Of a stretch of DNA of 64,000 nt, positions 45,789-54,329 are shown piece by piece; position 1 is the first letter of the stretch; each line of letters opens with the position of its first letter. The translations under genes and the position numbers were made by a program. Source of the DNA: Gammaproteobacteria bacterium (lineage in GTDB: Bacteria; Pseudomonadota; Gammaproteobacteria; AKS1); contig JALTKS010000038.1 in assembly GCA_027006175.1 (NCBI GenBank), positions 88,080-152,079 on the forward strand, in the 5' to 3' direction. The notes under the pieces were generated by a model that ran no database searches, was not told where the DNA came from, and saw only the letters and a list, made by a program, of their open reading frames with translations.

Positions 45789-45856
45789 ACAACACATTCA
45801 AAAAATCTAAAAAACAGTCATATTATGTAGCCAATGTGCTACATATATAGTTAGCT
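45785..45856 (+). other. attC-like site at the head of the right array
   Basis: Begins TCTAACAACAC and ends TATAGTTAGCT. The centre contains ATGTAGC-CAATGT-GCTACAT, a perfect 7-bp palindrome that could also be an operator. 72 bases, directly abutting the shared leader. Confidence 0.45.
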
Positions 45857-45885
45857 GCTTGAAAAGAAACCGAGAAAATTAAGTA

Positions 45886-46134
45886 ATGAAATACAAATGT
45901 ACAAGTTGTGAATCTATAAACGAACTACCTGAGGGTGAAGATTCTACTAATTACGTGTGCTATTCATGCAAAGCACAACTTCCTGCAACGCCAGAAACAG
46001 ATGGCGAAAATAGTGCGGTAGTTGGCTTAATTGGTGGCGCGGCATTAGGTGCGTCAATAGCCGGCCCTATTGGCGCAATCATCGGCGGTATTCTTGGTGG
46101 TATTATTGGTAAAGAATCAAAGGGGGTTGGCTAG
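45886..46134 (+). CDS. Zinc-ribbon protein with glycine-zipper membrane helix
   Basis: 82 residues. The N-terminal half is a zinc ribbon with CTSC (residues 5-8) and CYSC (about 25-28). The second half is a glycine-zipper segment (VVGLIGGAALGASIAGPIGA then IIGGILGGIIG) able to enter a membrane and self-associate. Its stop shares a base with the next start, so the two are coupled. Glycine zippers occur in pore-formers; a membrane-damaging abortive-infection role is a guess. Confidence 0.55.
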   Translation: MKYKCTSCESINELPEGEDSTNYVCYSCKAQLPATPETDGENSAVVGLIGGAALGASIAGPIGAIIGGILGGIIGKESKGVG

Positions 46135-46451
46135 TGACCTTTGACTCAATAACTATTGCACTAATATTTGCACTCATCGGTGCTGGTATATACATGGCAG
46201 TAGAATTAATAAAACAAAAAGAAATTGAAATTATTAACAGTGTTGTAATATTTTTAGCCTTGTACGCTGTATTTGGTTGTTATGAACTTATCTCTGCAGC
46301 ACTTGTTGGTGATCCAAATAATTTACCAAAAACATGGAGAGAATATTTGGGTGTCGCAGGTGTAGTTGGTGTTGGTCTCTCATTGCAACATATAATAAAA
46401 ACATTTAAAAAAGTTATGGCAAAATCCGGTTCTGCGGAGAAAATGCCATAA
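46134..46451 (+). CDS. Small three-helix membrane protein, coupled partner
   Basis: 105 residues from GTG 46134, overlapping the preceding stop by one base. Hydrophobic segments at about 6-23, 34-55 and 72-88 are joined by short charged loops (ELIKQKEIEI) and a basic tail (KTFKKVMAKSG). No family recognised. It is the second gene of a two-gene cassette ending at an attC-like site. Confidence 0.55.
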   Translation: MTFDSITIALIFALIGAGIYMAVELIKQKEIEIINSVVIFLALYAVFGCYELISAALVGDPNNLPKTWREYLGVAGVVGVGLSLQHIIKTFKKVMAKSGSAEKMP

Positions 46452-46542
46452 ATATAAAGTCAGCTATCAAGGCGCTCAAGTTCGCGCAAGAACACGCAGG
46501 ACTCGGCATAAAGATCCGAGCATCTTAGCTAGAACGTTATAT
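46452..46542 (+). other. attC-like site
   Basis: It starts AAATATAAAGTCAGCTA at the stop codon and ends TAGCTAGAACGTTATATTT. The two ends are near-perfect reverse complements over 15-19 bases. The centre has GACTCGG / CCGAGC. It ends 16 bases before the next start codon. Confidence 0.6.
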
Positions 46543-46558
46543 TTTTTAGGAAGTTAGG

Positions 46559-47480
46559 ATGACCATTAAAGTTAAAAGATTTCAAAATACAAAAGGGGCA
46601 ATATTGTTTCTGGATGAGTTGGCGCATGGGGTGAACAATACAATTGTATTTAGAGGTCATGCTAATTCAGATCATAGGCTTGTTAATACTTGGCAGCGTC
46701 ATCGAAGCACTCCTCACGAATCTTGGATGTCAGATATTGATGAAGCACTTGAAAAGTATAAAGTGGGTTTAGAAAAACTAGGTATTGAATCCCATAATCA
46801 TTTAGATCGCTTTGAGTCATTGGAACATGGGAGACATCATGGGGTTCCGACACCATGCTTAGATTTTTCTTATTCACCTTATGTGGCACTATTTTTCGCG
46901 TTCAATGGAGTCAGGATTAATTATAAAAGCAAAAAAAAATCATTATTCAGTTGTTTATGCACTAAATGTGAATCAGCTTGCTTCTGAATGGGCAAAAAAA
47001 ACAAACCCACCCAAAGACAATACAAATGAATTCTATAGTACTTACAGGGCATTCCAAAATGCAGGAGAAGAATTCCTTAAAAATGGCTTTCCTGCCAATG
47101 AACTACAATTCATACCCTTTCCTGGTAAGGATAATACAAGGATGCAAAAGCAATTAGGATCTTTGCTTTACGACACTCTAAACTATAGTCACATGAGAGT
47201 TAAAGATTTAGAAGAATACATTAATAGCGTCAAAGAAATCCCTGTGTCAGAAGGTGGAAGTACAAAGCCTGGAGAACCGATACTTTATAAAATATATATC
47301 AACCAAAAATGCACAGGAAAAGTATTTGAAAAATTAGAACTAATGAATATGACGGGTGGTAATCTTTATGGTGATGCAGATGGGGTGGCTCTAGATATTA
47401 AAAATGCATACAATTACAACCCTAAATTCTCCTGCCTTAGGGATGTAAAATCACCTGAGTTAGATGATACAAAAATATAA
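46559..47480 (+). pseudogene. FRG-domain protein interrupted by a frameshift at A9
   Basis: Frame one (46559-46987) holds the FRG core: TIVFRGHANSDHRLVNTWQR, then LEHGRHHGVPTPCLDFSYS and PYVALFFAF. The protein continues in another frame (visible from 46881 to 47480: VVYALNVNQLASEW onward). The switch falls at nine consecutive A at 46931-46939; removing one A joins the frames into about 306 residues. A9 is a known slippage tract, so the gene may be broken, phase-variable, or expressed by transcriptional slippage. FRG domains are frequent in defence genes; the function is unknown. Confidence 0.7.
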
Positions 47481-47531
47481 CAATCGCATACACTAGGGCA
47501 AAATAAAGCGTCGGTGACGCGGGAGTTGTAT
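47476..47531 (+). other. attC-like site
   Basis: TATAACAATCG overlaps the stop codon and the element ends GGAGTTGTATTC; a hairpin GCGTC-GGT-GACGC sits inside. About 56 bases, near the minimum for attC. Weaker than its neighbours. Confidence 0.4.
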
Positions 47532-47564
47532 TCTCAAATCACCTGAAATATCAGTAGGGACATA

Positions 47565-50500
47565 ATGGCAAAAATAAACCAAATTCAAAATGCCCTTAAG
47601 GAACTAGATGGTGGCGCATTTCAAAAGCTAGCTGACTCTTATCTATTAAGAAAAGGTTATCCGCAAATAAATCCCATTGGCTCTGTTGCTGGGAGCAATA
47701 AAGTTAGAAAAGGTACACCAGATACGTTGATACCAACTAGTGATGGAAAATATTTATTTGGTGAATATACAACGATCTCTAAGAGTAAAGTATGTAGTAA
47801 ATTCTCTGACGATATAGCAAAGTGTCTAGATGTAGACAAAACAGGCATAGAAATTACCAAAATAAAAGAAATTGTGTTGTGTTATACATCGGACTTATCT
47901 GCGGGAGAGATTGATAAATTGCGGGAGCAATGTGAAAAGTCAAATGTGAACCTAAATCTGTTTGGCCTGGGGGCTATATCATATGATTTATTGGAAAAGC
48001 TCCCTAGCCTTGCTAAGGACTATCTTGGCATTGAGGTCGATACGGGCCAAATCGTGCCGATCGATGAGTTTATCTCGCTATATGAAAGAAACAAATTATC
48101 CACAACACTACAAACAAAATTTCACTTTAGGGTGGATGAAAAAGGTGAATTGCTTTCATTAATTCAAACTAACAGCCTAGTCATTATTTCAGGGCAAGCT
48201 GGAGTGGGTAAATCAAGAATTGCTGTCGAATGTTATAGGCAATTTATTAAAACGAATGATACTTACAAAGCCTATTGTGTATTTAATCAAGGAATTGACT
48301 TATTTGAAGATATTAAGTCATATTTTTCTGATTCTGGCGATTATCTTATTTTCGTAGACGATGCTAATCGCATAAGTGGTTTTCAGTATATCGTTCAACT
48401 ATTACAAACAAAACGTAGTGACCAGAATTTTAAAATAATCGTAACTGTTAGAGATTACGCTTTAGATAAAATCAGAGAAATCTGCGAGCCTATAAGTGGT
48501 ATTTCAGAGATAACCATAGAACCATTTACTGACGAAGAAATAAAAAAACTCCTGCAAGAAGAGTTTGAAATAAATAATCATCTATATCTTGATAGGATAG
48601 TTGATATTGCTAAAGGAAACCCCCGTGTCGCAGTAATGGCAGCACAAATTGCCAAAGATAGTAATACGCTTGAAAGTATAAGAGACGTTTCAGAATTATA
48701 TGATAAATATTACTCATCAATAAAATCAGATCTAGAAGTCTTAGAAGATAGCGATATTTTAAAAGTTGTAGGAATCGTTTCTTTCTTTAGAAACGTTGAT
48801 AGGACAAATGATGTTCTCATGTCAGATATAAAGGAGATATTTGGAATTTCTTCTGAAGATTTTTGGGAGGCATCAAAAAAACTTCATGAAATGGAAGTTT
48901 TGGATATGTTTGAGAACGAGGTAGTTAAGATATCAGATCAAGTTCTTTCGACCTATCTTTTCTATCTTGTGTTTTTTAAGGAAAAATTGATTGATTTTTC
49001 AATACTGATAAATGATTTATTTCCGCAGTATAAACAACGACTCATTGACGCGATAAACCCAATACTTAACACTTTCAATTTTGATGAAATCAAGAAAATC
49101 ATGGAGTCAGCAGTTGATGATATATGGATCGTAATGCAGGAGAAAGATGAAAGTGATTTCCTGAAACTGATTGATGTGTTTTGGTTTTTAAAGCCAACTG
49201 ACACTCTAATCTACATTCAGGATAAAATTAATAGCCTAAATGGTCGAGGTGTTAATTTTGAAGATATTAAATTTAAAGCTGATTCAAACTTATCTTTACC
49301 TGAATTCCTATCAACACTCTCATTGTTTAGGTATCTTGGAGAAGATCAGGTCAAGATGTCTTTAGATCTCTTTTTGCAGCATGCAGAAAAGCAGCCACAC
49401 GAAACACCAAAAATACTTTACTATCTTATTGATAGGTATGGTTTTCAACCTGATTCATACCGTTATGATTACTATGTCCAACATGCGGTTGTTGATAAAT
49501 TACTAGAACATAGTAGTTCAGGCGGTAATGAATATTTCATTAGGTTGTTTATTGCCTTGGCGGAGAATTATCTTCACACCCATTTTTCTAGTTCCAAGTC
49601 TGCCAGAGCTAATGCAATAACTTTTACGCAATTTGATTTGGTTGACTCTAAAAGTCTGCGCAACCTCCGTGAGAATATTTTAAAAAAGTTATTCAACTTA
49701 TATAAAAATAAAAAATACCAAAAACACATTCTTAGATTGCTGTTATCCCATACGCAATCTGGCCTAAATATCTCCGTTACTAATATTGTCGAGAATGACT
49801 CAAAACTCATATTGCCATTCTTTAGTAGTGAGCTTGATCCAAGTAATATCTATCATTGCATTGTAGTTCAGCAATATTTGAGATTACTAAAGCGTTTCAA
49901 CATCCAAGCAGAAGAAGAGTTGGATACGCAGTTTCAGACTCCCGAATATATGCTTTATGACCTCCTGACAGATAAATTAGAAAGGGTTGAGTTAAAGCTT
50001 AGCCATGATGCCTATAGAGAGTACAAAAAGAAGAAAATAGAGAAGTTAACTTTGTCATATTCAAAAGAAGACTATGACAATATATTTCATCAGCTTCATG
50101 AGGTTTTGCAAACAATTGGGGGGCATTCACAATGGCAGATCAATCAGGGAATACTTTCTATATTCGAAGATCTATTAAGACGGGATGCTGACCTATCACG
50201 TAAAGTTATCAGTCACTACCTTGAACAAGGAGACTATCTGGAAATAAACCCCTGGATTGTTATGTCTAATATGTTTCTTAGATGTGATGCAGCACTGGTT
50301 TTTGATATTATAAATACACCTGAATATCCAACAAAAAACAGATGGCTTTTTAGCTGCTACCAACATCTTCCCAGCAACGAAGTTCAACAAGAGCATATGC
50401 ACGCGTTATGCGCTTTATATAAAGAATCTGAATATAAATATTTTATTAATGATCTTGATTACCTTTTAAAATATGAAGCTGTACAAAAGGGGTTTGTAGC

Positions 50501-51317
50501 TGATGTTATTGTAATTATTATTGAAAGGGTAAGTAAAGCTTCAGAATATGCCAATTCGCTTTCTCTAATGCTTAATCCGCATACGGAAATAAATAAAAAA
50601 TTAAACTCAGTGTTTGCTGGTAATTTCACGCTGCTTGAGGATGCATATATGGCAGTAGATAGAGTTGATCAACATGCAGATTACAACGGCGGCACATTAA
50701 CAATTCTTCTCGATAACGACAGTGCATTCATAGATAAATATTTGAGAGATAAATTCTCAATAAAAAAACATCTGATCTATCATGATGATAGCCGAGACTA
50801 TTCATTCATTTGGGTGCGCGACGACTACATGAGTATTATGCAGCGAATCACTTCTGTCGTGTTTGAGAATGAATCCAAAGGGCACTGCTTCGGTTATTAC
50901 AAAATATTTTTTAATAAAAGTGTGAATGAACAAACTGATAATTCAATTTTAGAGAAACAAGGTGAATATCTTCTCAAAGAAATATCAACTAATTTTGATA
51001 AAAATGATTATATGCGTTTTTTATTTTCTGTAATAGTAGAATTTACTTTAGAACGGAAATTGATTTTTTATAAGGAATTCTTAGATAAGAATAAAGAATT
51101 CAATGATTTCAAAAGTCTTCCCTATGAGCCAACTTCCTCAAGTTGGTCTGGTAGCGCTGTGCCGATGCTGCAAAATAAAATAGCATTTCTTGAGAGCATA
51201 ATGCAGTTATGTAATTCAGTGGAGCTGCTAAAACATAGGCAATTCATAGAGCATGGAATTCAAGAAATACGTGATCAGATTCAGTATGAAAAAAAAAGAG
51301 ATTTCACCGAGGCGTAA
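47565..51317 (+). CDS. nSTAND NTPase with N-terminal nuclease-like domain (Avs-like defence candidate)
   Basis: 1,250 residues. Residues 1-130 resemble a Mrr/PD-(D/E)XK domain: GGAFQKLADSYLLRKGY, then KGTPDTLIP and YLFGEYTT. The expected E-x-K is E-x-T, so cleavage activity is uncertain. The STAND NTPase has Walker A GQAGVGKS at 210-217 and Walker B LIFVDDANRI at 261-270, with RDYALDK as a sensor-like part. Residues 450-1250 are helical repeats, the usual ligand-sensing region. The layout matches nuclease-STAND-sensor proteins that detect phage proteins. Confidence 0.75.
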   Translation: MAKINQIQNALKELDGGAFQKLADSYLLRKGYPQINPIGSVAGSNKVRKGTPDTLIPTSDGKYLFGEYTTISKSKVCSKFSDDIAKCLDVDKTGIEITKIKEIVLCYTSDLSAGEIDKLREQCEKSNVNLNLFGLGAISYDLLEKLPSLAKDYLGIEVDTGQIVPIDEFISLYERNKLSTTLQTKFHFRVDEKGELLSLIQTNSLVIISGQAGVGKSRIAVECYRQFIKTNDTYKAYCVFNQGIDLFEDIKSYFSDSGDYLIFVDDANRISGFQYIVQLLQTKRSDQNFKIIVTVRDYALDKIREICEPISGISEITIEPFTDEEIKKLLQEEFEINNHLYLDRIVDIAKGNPRVAVMAAQIAKDSNTLESIRDVSELYDKYYSSIKSDLEVLEDSDILKVVGIVSFFRNVDRTNDVLMSDIKEIFGISSEDFWEASKKLHEMEVLDMFENEVVKISDQVLSTYLFYLVFFKEKLIDFSILINDLFPQYKQRLIDAINPILNTFNFDEIKKIMESAVDDIWIVMQEKDESDFLKLIDVFWFLKPTDTLIYIQDKINSLNGRGVNFEDIKFKADSNLSLPEFLSTLSLFRYLGEDQVKMSLDLFLQHAEKQPHETPKILYYLIDRYGFQPDSYRYDYYVQHAVVDKLLEHSSSGGNEYFIRLFIALAENYLHTHFSSSKSARANAITFTQFDLVDSKSLRNLRENILKKLFNLYKNKKYQKHILRLLLSHTQSGLNISVTNIVENDSKLILPFFSSELDPSNIYHCIVVQQYLRLLKRFNIQAEEELDTQFQTPEYMLYDLLTDKLERVELKLSHDAYREYKKKKIEKLTLSYSKEDYDNIFHQLHEVLQTIGGHSQWQINQGILSIFEDLLRRDADLSRKVISHYLEQGDYLEINPWIVMSNMFLRCDAALVFDIINTPEYPTKNRWLFSCYQHLPSNEVQQEHMHALCALYKESEYKYFINDLDYLLKYEAVQKGFVADVIVIIIERVSKASEYANSLSLMLNPHTEINKKLNSVFAGNFTLLEDAYMAVDRVDQHADYNGGTLTILLDNDSAFIDKYLRDKFSIKKHLIYHDDSRDYSFIWVRDDYMSIMQRITSVVFENESKGHCFGYYKIFFNKSVNEQTDNSILEKQGEYLLKEISTNFDKNDYMRFLFSVIVEFTLERKLIFYKEFLDKNKEFNDFKSLPYEPTSSSWSGSAVPMLQNKIAFLESIMQLCNSVELLKHRQFIEHGIQEIRDQIQYEKKRDFTEA

Positions 51318-51322
51318 TCGGT

Positions 51323-51394
51323 GTATAACATGGCGCGACAGCAGACAGCAATTCCGTGGTGCTTCATTGCTGCAGGTGACCTGGGCCGTTATTG
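51323..51394 (+). other. attC-like site
   Basis: GTATAACATGGCGCGACAGC begins five bases after the stop codon and GGGCCGTTATTG ends it. Inner arms pair (GACAGCAAT and ATTGCTGCAGG). 72 bases, a good fit to attC. Confidence 0.55.
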
Positions 51395-51456
51395 AATGAC
51401 CTGTTTGGGCTGAATTTAGCCTAATTAATTTACGTCACGAACGGCTGCTCCCGCTG

Positions 51457-53056
51457 GATTCTGTTGAAAAACTAATGGAACTATATCACTGATTATTGAT
51501 CTGATCTTGAAAGGATATTCAGGAGAGATTAACCATGTTGGGAAGCTTACCTGCTGCACAAAATGAACTGTTTTATGACTTTTGTCTGGAAGATTATGTG
51601 CCACAAGACAACCTTCTCAGACAGATTGATCAATTCCTCGACTTTAGTGATCTTCGTAAACATTTATCTTCTTTTTATAGTCACACAGGGCGACCTTCGA
51701 TCGATCCGGAACTCATGATCCGAATGCTAATCGTCGGTTATTGCTACGGCATCCGTTCAGAACGTCGTTTATGTGAAGAGGTCAATCTAAACCTGGCATA
51801 TCGTTGGTTCTGTCGTCTCGGCCTAGAAGGTGGACTACCCGACCATTCAACCTTTTCGAAAGCGCGGCATGGTCGTTTTCGAGATAGCGATGCCTTTCGC
51901 CGTGTCTTTGAACAAGTGGTCGATCGTTGTATGGCTGAAGGACTGGTGGGTGGTGAAGGTTTTGCCACCGATGCGAGTTTGATTAAGGCCGATGCGAACT
52001 GGGAACATAGCGTGCCGGGCAAGGAAATCATGGATCATTTACCACAAAGTGATGCCAGCCGTCCGATACAAGATTATCTCGATGAACTGGAACAAAGTGA
52101 ACCACAAGGTAACACCCCTAAAAAGATTTCATTAAGCGATCCGCAGTCGCGTTGGTCTTGCAACCGTAAAGGCGCCGCTGACTTCTTTTACTCTAATAAC
52201 TACCTCATCGATATTGAGAACAACATCATCATGGATACACGGGCAACGCCTGCAAACCGCAGCAACGAGGTTGAAAGCACGCGGGAAATGATTAGCCATG
52301 TCGAAACGCACTTTGACATCAAACCCAATCGCCTGATGGGAGACACCGCCTATGGCACTGCCCCGATGCTCGGCTGGTTGGTTGAAGAAAAACACATCGA
52401 GCCACATATACCGGTGTGGGATAAATCTGAGGGTAAGGAGGGGCTGTTTGCACGGTCTGACTTTACCTGGCATAAACAAGAAGAATATTACCAGTGTCCG
52501 GCAGGAAAACGTTTGCTTAACGGGCGCCGCAACTTCAAACAACCTCGTACTGGGATCACCAAAGCCAATACCATCATCTATAGTACCAGCGCGGCTGATT
52601 GCAAAACCTGTCATTACAAACAGCAATGCTGTCCAAATACATCGAACCGCAAGATCGCACGCAGCATCCATGAATCATCAAGATATGTTGCCAGAGCAAT
52701 TATTAAAACACCTGAATATAAACAATCGAGCAACGACAGAAAGAAAGTCGAAGTTGTCTTCGGTCACATGAAGAACATCCTCAAGTTCGAACGACTACGA
52801 TTACGTGGACTCAATGGTGCACAAGATGAATTTTTACTCGTTGCTCTGGCACAGAATTTAAGAAAACTGGCTAAATGTTGTTATCGTCCACCGCCGGATA
52901 GGGGACTAGCAGTGACTGTGTAACCCAAAAATAATAACAAACATCTTCAATCGTACCCATTAATAACAAAATGGATATGATTGATTAGAAACCCCTCGCT
53001 TTACGTATCAAAACGTTCAATCAACTCGATATATCAAAGTGTTTTTCAACAGAATC
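51457..53056 (+). mobile_element. IS1182-like insertion sequence, complete
   Basis: 1,600 bp bounded by 16-bp inverted repeats GATTCTGTTGAAAAAC (51457-51472) and its exact complement (53041-53056). The 4-bp sequence GCTG occurs directly outside both ends (51453-51456 and 53057-53060) as a target duplication. One transposase gene fills it. The intact ends and duplication point to a fairly recent insertion. Confidence 0.85.
51535..52923 (+). CDS. IS1182-family transposase
   Basis: 462 residues, intact. N-terminal DUF772-type domain (NELFYDFCLEDYVPQDNLLR, GRPSIDPELMIRMLIVGYCY, HSTFSKARHGRF), then a DDE catalytic domain with FATDASLIKADAN, LMGDTAYGT and a late Glu (KKVEVVFGHMKN). A Cys-rich segment CKTCHYKQQCC lies before the end. 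The ribosome site AGGAGAG precedes the ATG. Confidence 0.88.
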   Translation: MLGSLPAAQNELFYDFCLEDYVPQDNLLRQIDQFLDFSDLRKHLSSFYSHTGRPSIDPELMIRMLIVGYCYGIRSERRLCEEVNLNLAYRWFCRLGLEGGLPDHSTFSKARHGRFRDSDAFRRVFEQVVDRCMAEGLVGGEGFATDASLIKADANWEHSVPGKEIMDHLPQSDASRPIQDYLDELEQSEPQGNTPKKISLSDPQSRWSCNRKGAADFFYSNNYLIDIENNIIMDTRATPANRSNEVESTREMISHVETHFDIKPNRLMGDTAYGTAPMLGWLVEEKHIEPHIPVWDKSEGKEGLFARSDFTWHKQEEYYQCPAGKRLLNGRRNFKQPRTGITKANTIIYSTSAADCKTCHYKQQCCPNTSNRKIARSIHESSRYVARAIIKTPEYKQSSNDRKKVEVVFGHMKNILKFERLRLRGLNGAQDEFLLVALAQNLRKLAKCCYRPPPDRGLAVTV

Positions 53057-53452
53057 GCTGAGGCGCAGAAGTTGAAGCAGAAGAACTGAGTGACTGCTTA
53101 TGTATAGCAATCTGTTCCACATGATTAAAATACCGTCACGATGGCAACTTTACGACTGCAATTGGTCCAAACTTCGAAGAACCGTTCTTTTAGTTTCCAT
53201 ACAATCCATAGTTTCATGCACTCGTACGTACCTTTACTAATTCACCTTGATGACGAAAGTGTTCTATAAACCTGTGCCAAATCGTACTTTAAAATTTCCA
53301 AAAACAAGTCATTTCAGACACTATTTGTGCCCTGTTTATGTGACTTAAATTGGTGTATAATGGTGTAAATGATGAGTTTTGCTTACTAAAGTCAAAACGA
53401 TAAGCTACTGTTAATAAAGAACTAACCCTATTAAAACCTATCTTTATGTTGG
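53057..53452. other. Right terminal non-coding part of the island
   Basis: About 400 bases without a gene. It holds CTGTGCCA (53272) and TTGTGCCC (53325), which match the 11-bp repeat units at the left end and are candidate integrase arm sites. TGGTGTA occurs twice at 53352-53370. Nothing else is recognised. Confidence 0.45.
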
Positions 53453-53498
53453 CCTCCGAAGGCGAAGGTCACAGGTTCGACTCCTGTCGGGCGCGCCA
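53453..53498 (+). pseudogene. 3' half of the split tRNA-Arg(CCG) with attR core
   Basis: CCTCCGAAGGCGAAGGTCA (attR, 53453-53471) is followed by the T-arm and acceptor 3' strand CGGGCGC and GCCA. Its 5' half is at 16535-16584. No 5' acceptor or D-arm is present here, so it cannot make a tRNA. Together with the next 53 bases it is the right copy of the 99-bp repeat (to 53551). Confidence 0.8.
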
Positions 53499-53554
53499 TT
53501 ACCGAAATAATGACCTTTGGCTTATTCGGGCACAACGGGTGAAATTTTAGCAAC

Positions 53555-54307
53555 ATGAACACACACGGCACCGGACAACTTCAATCCGCCACCTACGGCA
53601 ACGGCCTGCCCTATCGTCATAGGTTTGATAAGGCAGGCAGAACAATCCAACAGCAGCGTGGCACACAATCCATTGCCTACCGCTACGATAAAAACGGCAA
53701 CATCACACAACAAGGCAACACCACCTACGTCTACGATAAACTCAACCGCCTCCGTGCGGCAAACGACCCGCAGTTTAAACACATTGCCTACAGCTATGAT
53801 GCGAACGGTAATCGCACAATACGAACAACAAAAAACGATAAAACAACCTATCAGTACAAAACAGGCACTAATCAGCTTGTGGGTATTAACCAGCAAACAA
53901 TCCATTACGATAACACCGGACGACGAATTGACGATGGCCGGTTTACGTATGCCTACAATGCCCGTGGGCGGATTGAAACCATCACAAACAAAACAACGAA
54001 GCAAACCACCACCTATCAATACCGTATGGATGGGCTGCGGGTATCAAAAACAACACATAACAAAACGACCTATTATCTTTACAGCAAAGACCAGCAACTC
54101 ATTGCTGAAGTCAATAACCAGGGCGGCATAGAAAAAGAATATGTTTGGTTGGGACTGATGCCACTAGCGGTGATTGAAAATGATAATGTTTATTATATTC
54201 ATACTGACCATCTTGCAACACCGCGACTCGCAACGGATAAAAACAAACAGGTTGTGACCTTTCCCCCCGACTTAATACCACGACTAAGTAGAGAATTTTC
54301 ATATTAA
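53555..54307 (+). pseudogene. RHS/YD-repeat remnant
   Basis: A 250-residue frame rich in YD repeats (YRYDKNGNI, YVYDKLNRL, YSYDANGNR, IHYDNTGRR) ending with the RHS landmark YYIHTDHLATPRLATD. Normal RHS proteins are over 1,000 residues and go on to a DPxGxx motif and toxin tip. Here both the long N-terminal part and the tip are missing, and the end (FPPDLIPRLSREFSY) is unrelated. A fragment left next to the tRNA site, lacking a credible start. Confidence 0.75.
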
Positions 54308-54329
54308 GCCGAGTTCAGCCAAAAAACGG

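Larger units (their letters stand above)
16585..53471. mobile_element. 36.9-kb genomic island in tRNA-Arg(CCG)
   Basis: Defined by the 19-bp direct repeat at the two ends and by the two halves of one tRNA gene. It carries a tyrosine integrase with excisionase, a recombinase trio, a type I restriction operon, two runs of attC-like cassettes with defence-type cargo, and an IS element. Much of it, especially 36-46 kb, is visibly more AT-rich than the flanks. No conjugation, replication or phage structural gene is recognisable, so it would need help to move between cells. Confidence 0.75.

Noticed and set aside
46881-47480. Separate gene starting at ATG 46881
   Set aside because: The ATG lies inside the FRG core read in the other frame and lacks a ribosome site; the sequence continues the same protein beyond the A9 tract.
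52132-52671. 179-residue minus-strand frame
   Set aside because: Antisense of the transposase; no start signal and no recognisable domain.
16585-53471. Prophage or conjugative element
   Set aside because: No capsid, tail, terminase, relaxase or type IV secretion gene is recognisable.
53522-54019. Minus-strand 165-residue frame
   Set aside because: Antisense shadow of the YD-repeat fragment; the plus frame has clear YD motifs and this one has none.
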